This document shows, piece after piece, positions 6,663 to 8,595 of a stretch of 8,595 nt of DNA (positions are counted from its first letter, which is position 1; each line of letters opens with the position of its first letter). Below the pieces are notes generated by a model. The model did no database searches. It saw nothing but the letters and a program-made list of their open reading frames with translations, and was not told where the DNA came from. The position numbers were made by a program, and so were the translations under genes. The stretch is from an uncultured bacterium (GTDB lineage: Bacteria > Patescibacteriota > Minisyncoccia > Spechtbacterales > HO2-43-30): the NCBI GenBank assembly GCA_913054525.1, contig CAJXHR010000020.1, positions 1-8,595 of the forward strand, given 5' to 3'.

Positions 6663-7122
6663 ATGCTTTTTTAAGCGCTTCTTCTTCCTCCTTGGTCAAT
6701 TGATACTTTGATTTATTTTTTAAAATGGGCTTTGCATATACTCTGGTGCCTTCCGCGCTATGAAGCGAGGAGACCACAACTCCGTTGTCTCTGTAATCAA
6801 GCAGAGCAATCGAAAAACTCTGATCTCCCCCGATATCCCGAAACGGATTAAATCTCACCACCCCCACCTTATGTACGCTTTTAAGGGCTATACCTTCTAT
6901 CCATTTTATGTTTTGAACCAATTTCTTGATGTCTTCTTCTGTTTTTTTGAGTTTTCGCATCTCATACTCAAGCACCTTCTCTATGGACTTCCCATCTTTA
7001 CCGTTAAAAAACTGCGTGATTCTTTTATTTGTCTTCCAAATAAAAACCGCCATTGCCCCTTCCAAAACAAAAAGCAACAACAAAGCAGGGAAGATTATGT
7101 TTTGCCCTAAAAAATTTTCCAT
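6634..7122 (-). CDS. DUF4446 family membrane-anchored protein
   Basis: The 162-residue product has one N-terminal membrane segment (about 9-28, IIFPALLLLFVLEGAMAVFI), a charged probable coiled coil (about 45-75, KVLEYEMRKLKKTEEDIKKL) and a conserved C-terminal module. That module carries the signature I associate with DUF4446: HKVGVVRFNPF (84-94), GGDQSFSIALLD (98-109), GVVVSSLHS (114-122) and RVYAKPI (127-133). The tail ends in a basic KKAYGKKRKATK. No biochemical function is known to me for this family. It is the first gene of the infB-rbfA-nrnA-tRNA operon and overlaps infB by 29 bases. No Shine-Dalgarno precedes its ATG. The topology suggests the soluble part faces the cytoplasm, but this is an inference. 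Confidence 0.85.
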   Translation of the reverse strand: MENFLGQNIIFPALLLLFVLEGAMAVFIWKTNKRITQFFNGKDGKSIEKVLEYEMRKLKKTEEDIKKLVQNIKWIEGIALKSVHKVGVVRFNPFRDIGGDQSFSIALLDYRDNGVVVSSLHSAEGTRVYAKPILKNKSKYQLTKEEEEALKKAYGKKRKATK

Positions 7123-7145
7123 ATCTTATAACGCAATTACCATTC

Positions 7146-7154
7146 AGCATATCA
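7146..7154 (-). promoter_or_regulatory. Possible extended -10 promoter of the DUF4446-infB operon
   Basis: On the minus strand TGATATGCT (7154-7146) fits an extended -10 element (TG, one base, then TATGCT). No good -35 box is present; the appropriate place overlaps the T-tract of the htrA terminator. A start near 7139 would leave a leader of about 17 bases. It is the best candidate in the 91 bases between htrA and the operon, but it is weak. Confidence 0.4.
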
Positions 7155-7164
7155 CAATTTCTTA

Positions 7165-7194
7165 ATATTAAAAAGCCCGGAAAAATTTCCGGGC
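7165..7194 (-). terminator. Rho-independent terminator of htrA
   Basis: On the minus strand the stem GCCCGGAAA/TTTCCGGGC (7194-7186 with 7183-7175) closes a two-base loop and is followed by five T residues and an AT-rich stretch. It starts about 20 bases after the htrA stop codon and separates htrA from the DUF4446-infB operon. Confidence 0.92.
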
Positions 7195-7213
7195 CAAGAG
7201 CTCGCTTTACCGT

Positions 7214-8302
7214 TTATCGCCTAAAGACGCCGGTTTCATATTTACCCAACGTCACTTCTATGCTTACCGGCTCTGCATCTCTGAGCACATCGAAGACCAC
7301 TTTATCGCCAGGCTCGTAAAGTATCACCCTAGCAACTACGCTAAGGGTCTTATTGAGGGATTCTCCATCAATAGCCGTAATTACATCTCCCGCCAAAAAA
7401 CCGGCTTCGTCTGCCGGACTGCCCGACATGACGTCCTCAATCATCGCGCCTCGAGTACTTGCCTCAAAACCCGCTTCTTCAGCCGCCCATGAGGTGGTAA
7501 GAGAAAGATACGATATGCCGACCCAGGGATAGTCATGGGATCCCCTTTCAATAAGATCGGGTACCGTATGCTTCGCTGTGTTAACGGGTATCGCAAACGC
7601 AATTCCGGAGCTTGTGCCGCCGCCGTCGGTATAGATTTGTTCGTTTATACCTATGACATGTCCATTAATATCCATCAACGGTCCGCCGGAGCTGCCTCTA
7701 TTGATGTACGCATCTGTCTGAATAGTTCCCCCCGGTATGGGTAAGTCGGAGTCCGTACTATATAATGTTCTGCCAATTTGGCTTACAATGCCGCTTGTCA
7801 TAGTGAAATCGTAACCAAATGGGTGGCCAATAGCCACTACCATCTGCCCCACTTTCACGGAGTCGCTATCTCCCAAGAGCAAGGGCTTAAGTTTCTCCGC
7901 CGGCACGTCCGCCTTCAACACAGCGAGGTCGGAAATACGGTCAATACCGACTACTTCGGCATCAAAATCCGAACCATCAGAAAAAATCACGGCGATGCGA
8001 TCTACGAATACACGATCTCCGTAGTCATCGCGGGGCTCCACGACATGTCCGTTGGTAAGGATATGTCCTTCGCTGTCCCAGACAAACCCGGTCCCGAGGC
8101 CCCGCCCCTCGCGCGACGGACTGAAAGGGCTCGGCTCGGAAGCCCCCCATACAACCACCTCTACGACAGAAGGCGCGGACTCTTCGTAGACCTTACTTAG
8201 CTGATCTTCAGGCACCACCGGATATCCGCCGGAGCACGATACCAGTGACAGAATCACTATCACTGCCAAAATAGGGGCAAGCGCCCTCTTTGCTATATTC
8301 AT
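7214..8302 (-). CDS. HtrA/DegP-type serine protease with one PDZ domain, lipoprotein
   Basis: The 362-residue product begins with a basic and hydrophobic signal sequence ending in the lipobox LVSC (20-23), so it is probably lipid-anchored at Cys23 on the outer face of the membrane. The trypsin-like domain shows the full catalytic triad: His86 in TNGHVV, Asp125 in ISDLAVLK and Ser205 in GSSGGPLM. IQTDAYIN (194-201) and GIAFAIPV (233-240) are also typical of HtrA. The usual GNSGGP reads GSSGGP here. One PDZ domain follows (about 258-345, with GSPADEAGFLAGDVITAIDG), giving a DegS/DegQ-like layout with one rather than two PDZ domains. The family degrades or checks misfolded exported proteins. AGGAGG lies 12 bases before the ATG, and an inverted repeat in the promoter suggests regulation. 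Function as a quality-control protease is secure; its exact substrates are not. Confidence 0.94.
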   Translation of the reverse strand: MNIAKRALAPILAVIVILSLVSCSGGYPVVPEDQLSKVYEESAPSVVEVVVWGASEPSPFSPSREGRGLGTGFVWDSEGHILTNGHVVEPRDDYGDRVFVDRIAVIFSDGSDFDAEVVGIDRISDLAVLKADVPAEKLKPLLLGDSDSVKVGQMVVAIGHPFGYDFTMTSGIVSQIGRTLYSTDSDLPIPGGTIQTDAYINRGSSGGPLMDINGHVIGINEQIYTDGGGTSSGIAFAIPVNTAKHTVPDLIERGSHDYPWVGISYLSLTTSWAAEEAGFEASTRGAMIEDVMSGSPADEAGFLAGDVITAIDGESLNKTLSVVARVILYEPGDKVVFDVLRDAEPVSIEVTLGKYETGVFRR

Positions 8303-8314
8303 AATACTTTCGTG

Positions 8315-8320
8315 CCTCCT
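8315..8320 (-). promoter_or_regulatory. Ribosome-binding site of htrA
   Basis: On the minus strand AGGAGG lies 12 bases before the ATG at 8302. The spacing is long but the match is perfect, and no nearer in-frame start exists that would preserve the lipoprotein signal peptide. Confidence 0.7.
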
Positions 8321-8348
8321 CTTGTGTTCTTTTTCAAAGACCTTCTTT

Positions 8349-8371
8349 CTTAGCCATAACTTATGGCTAAG
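8349..8371. promoter_or_regulatory. Inverted repeat in the htrA promoter, possible operator
   Basis: Eleven-base arms CTTAGCCATAA and TTATGGCTAAG pair perfectly around one central base (8360). No T-tract follows on the minus strand, so it is not a terminator for the tRNA-Ser transcript. Its position, downstream of a TTGACA box and covering the expected -10, is that of a repressor site. No regulator gene for it is seen in this window. Confidence 0.6.
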
Positions 8372-8386
8372 TCATATATTTGTCAA
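8358..8386 (-). promoter_or_regulatory. Probable htrA promoter overlapped by the inverted repeat
   Basis: A perfect TTGACA (8386-8381, minus strand) lies 14 bases after the tRNA-Ser 3' end. At 17 bases spacing the -10 position reads TAAGTT (three of six matches); at 15 bases it reads CATAAG (four of six). The -10 is therefore poor and falls inside the inverted repeat, as in promoters that depend on or are blocked by a bound regulator. Confidence 0.45.
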
Positions 8387-8400
8387 GCCAATCAACTGGG

Positions 8401-8487
8401 CGGCGAGAGAGGGATTCGAACCCCCGGTACCCTTGCGGGTACAACTGTTTTCGAAACAGTCCCGTTCGGCCACTCCGGCATCTCGCC
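8401..8487 (-). tRNA. tRNA-Ser (anticodon CGA)
   Basis: On the minus strand the acceptor stem GGCGAGA/TCTCGCC, anticodon arm ACTGT-TTCGAAA-ACAGT (anticodon CGA, reads UCG), long variable arm GTACCC-GCAA-GGGTAC and T-arm GGGGG-TTCGAAT-CCCTC form a class II serine tRNA. The discriminator is G as expected for serine. CCA is not encoded (CCC follows). No terminator lies between it and htrA, so some read-through into htrA is possible. Confidence 0.96.
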
Positions 8488-8499
8488 AAAAGTATCCAT

Positions 8500-8527
8500 A
8501 TTATACCATTTTCCTCCAAAAAATCAA
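8500..8527 (-). promoter_or_regulatory. Promoter of tRNA-Ser
   Basis: On the minus strand a perfect TATAAT (8505-8500) follows TTGATT (8527-8522) after 16 bases. The predicted start near 8493 is about six bases before the mature 5' end of the tRNA, giving a very short 5' leader. Confidence 0.75.
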
Positions 8528-8533
8528 TCCGCG

Positions 8534-8567
8534 TTAAAAGCCCACGGCAGTTGCCGTGGGCTTTTAA
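8534..8567. terminator. Strong intrinsic terminator right of tRNA-Ser
   Basis: Sixteen-base arms TTAAAAGCCCACGGCA and TGCCGTGGGCTTTTAA pair perfectly around a two-base loop. The stem ends in T-tracts on both strands. It probably terminates a minus-strand gene that enters from the right edge, insulating it from the tRNA-Ser promoter. The 25 bases between it and the window end are too short to identify that gene, although minus-strand stop codons in two frames occur there (8582-8580 and 8577-8575). Confidence 0.85.
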
Positions 8568-8595
8568 AAATTTATTACTTTATTCCTTCTTGGAA

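Noticed and set aside
7778..8200. Plus-strand frame of 140 codons
   Set aside because: It lies wholly antisense to the catalytic domain of htrA and resembles no protein.
8322..8537. Plus-strand frame of 71 codons
   Set aside because: It runs across the tRNA-Ser gene and its promoter; typical tRNA-derived false frame.
8571..8595. Possible 3' end of a minus-strand gene at the right edge
   Set aside because: Two frames give short tails with stops (SKKE or FQEGIK), but 25 bases cannot decide between them or name a gene.

Overview
The window looks like chromosomal DNA from a bacterium of the Candidate Phyla Radiation (Patescibacteria), most likely a Parcubacteria-type lineage. This is inferred from three things. 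The translation factor IF-2 is very short (502 residues) and starts almost directly at its G domain. A DUF4446 protein, infB, rbfA and an NrnA-type DHH phosphoesterase form a compact run without nusA. A secreted 3D-domain protein has the wording (IAANF...VVEDR...ADIWM) that I associate with that group. Genes end at ordinary TGA and TAA codons, so the code is standard. None of the three tRNAs has an encoded CCA end. No CRISPR array, insertion sequence, phage or toxin gene was found.

Layout from left to right. Positions 1-2858 (minus) are one uninterrupted reading frame that runs off the left edge: at least 952 residues of a large cytoplasmic protein of unknown function, with a probable beta-propeller followed by long coiled-coil segments. 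It is divergent from a secreted 3D-domain protein (3114-3677, plus). The 255-base region between them holds both promoters, a perfect 45-base palindrome, a smaller inverted repeat and several short direct repeats. A perfect 50-base palindrome (3663-3712) separates the 3D gene from the converging operon and probably terminates both.

From 7122 down to 3712 (minus) runs a tightly packed operon: DUF4446 membrane protein, infB, rbfA, nrnA, tRNA-Cys(GCA), tRNA-Leu(TAA). The protein genes overlap one another, and the tRNA-Cys begins one base after the nrnA stop codon. The contents are coherent: translation initiation (IF-2), 30S maturation (RbfA), nanoRNA/pAp recycling (NrnA) and two tRNAs. Upstream of it, also on minus, are an HtrA/DegP-type lipoprotein protease (7214-8302) with a clear intrinsic terminator, then tRNA-Ser(CGA) (8401-8487) with its own promoter, then a terminator at 8534-8567 for a gene lying beyond the right edge.

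The least explained items are the large orphan protein at the left edge and the two long perfect palindromes. The rest is ordinary housekeeping. I found no convincing new defence or mobile system.
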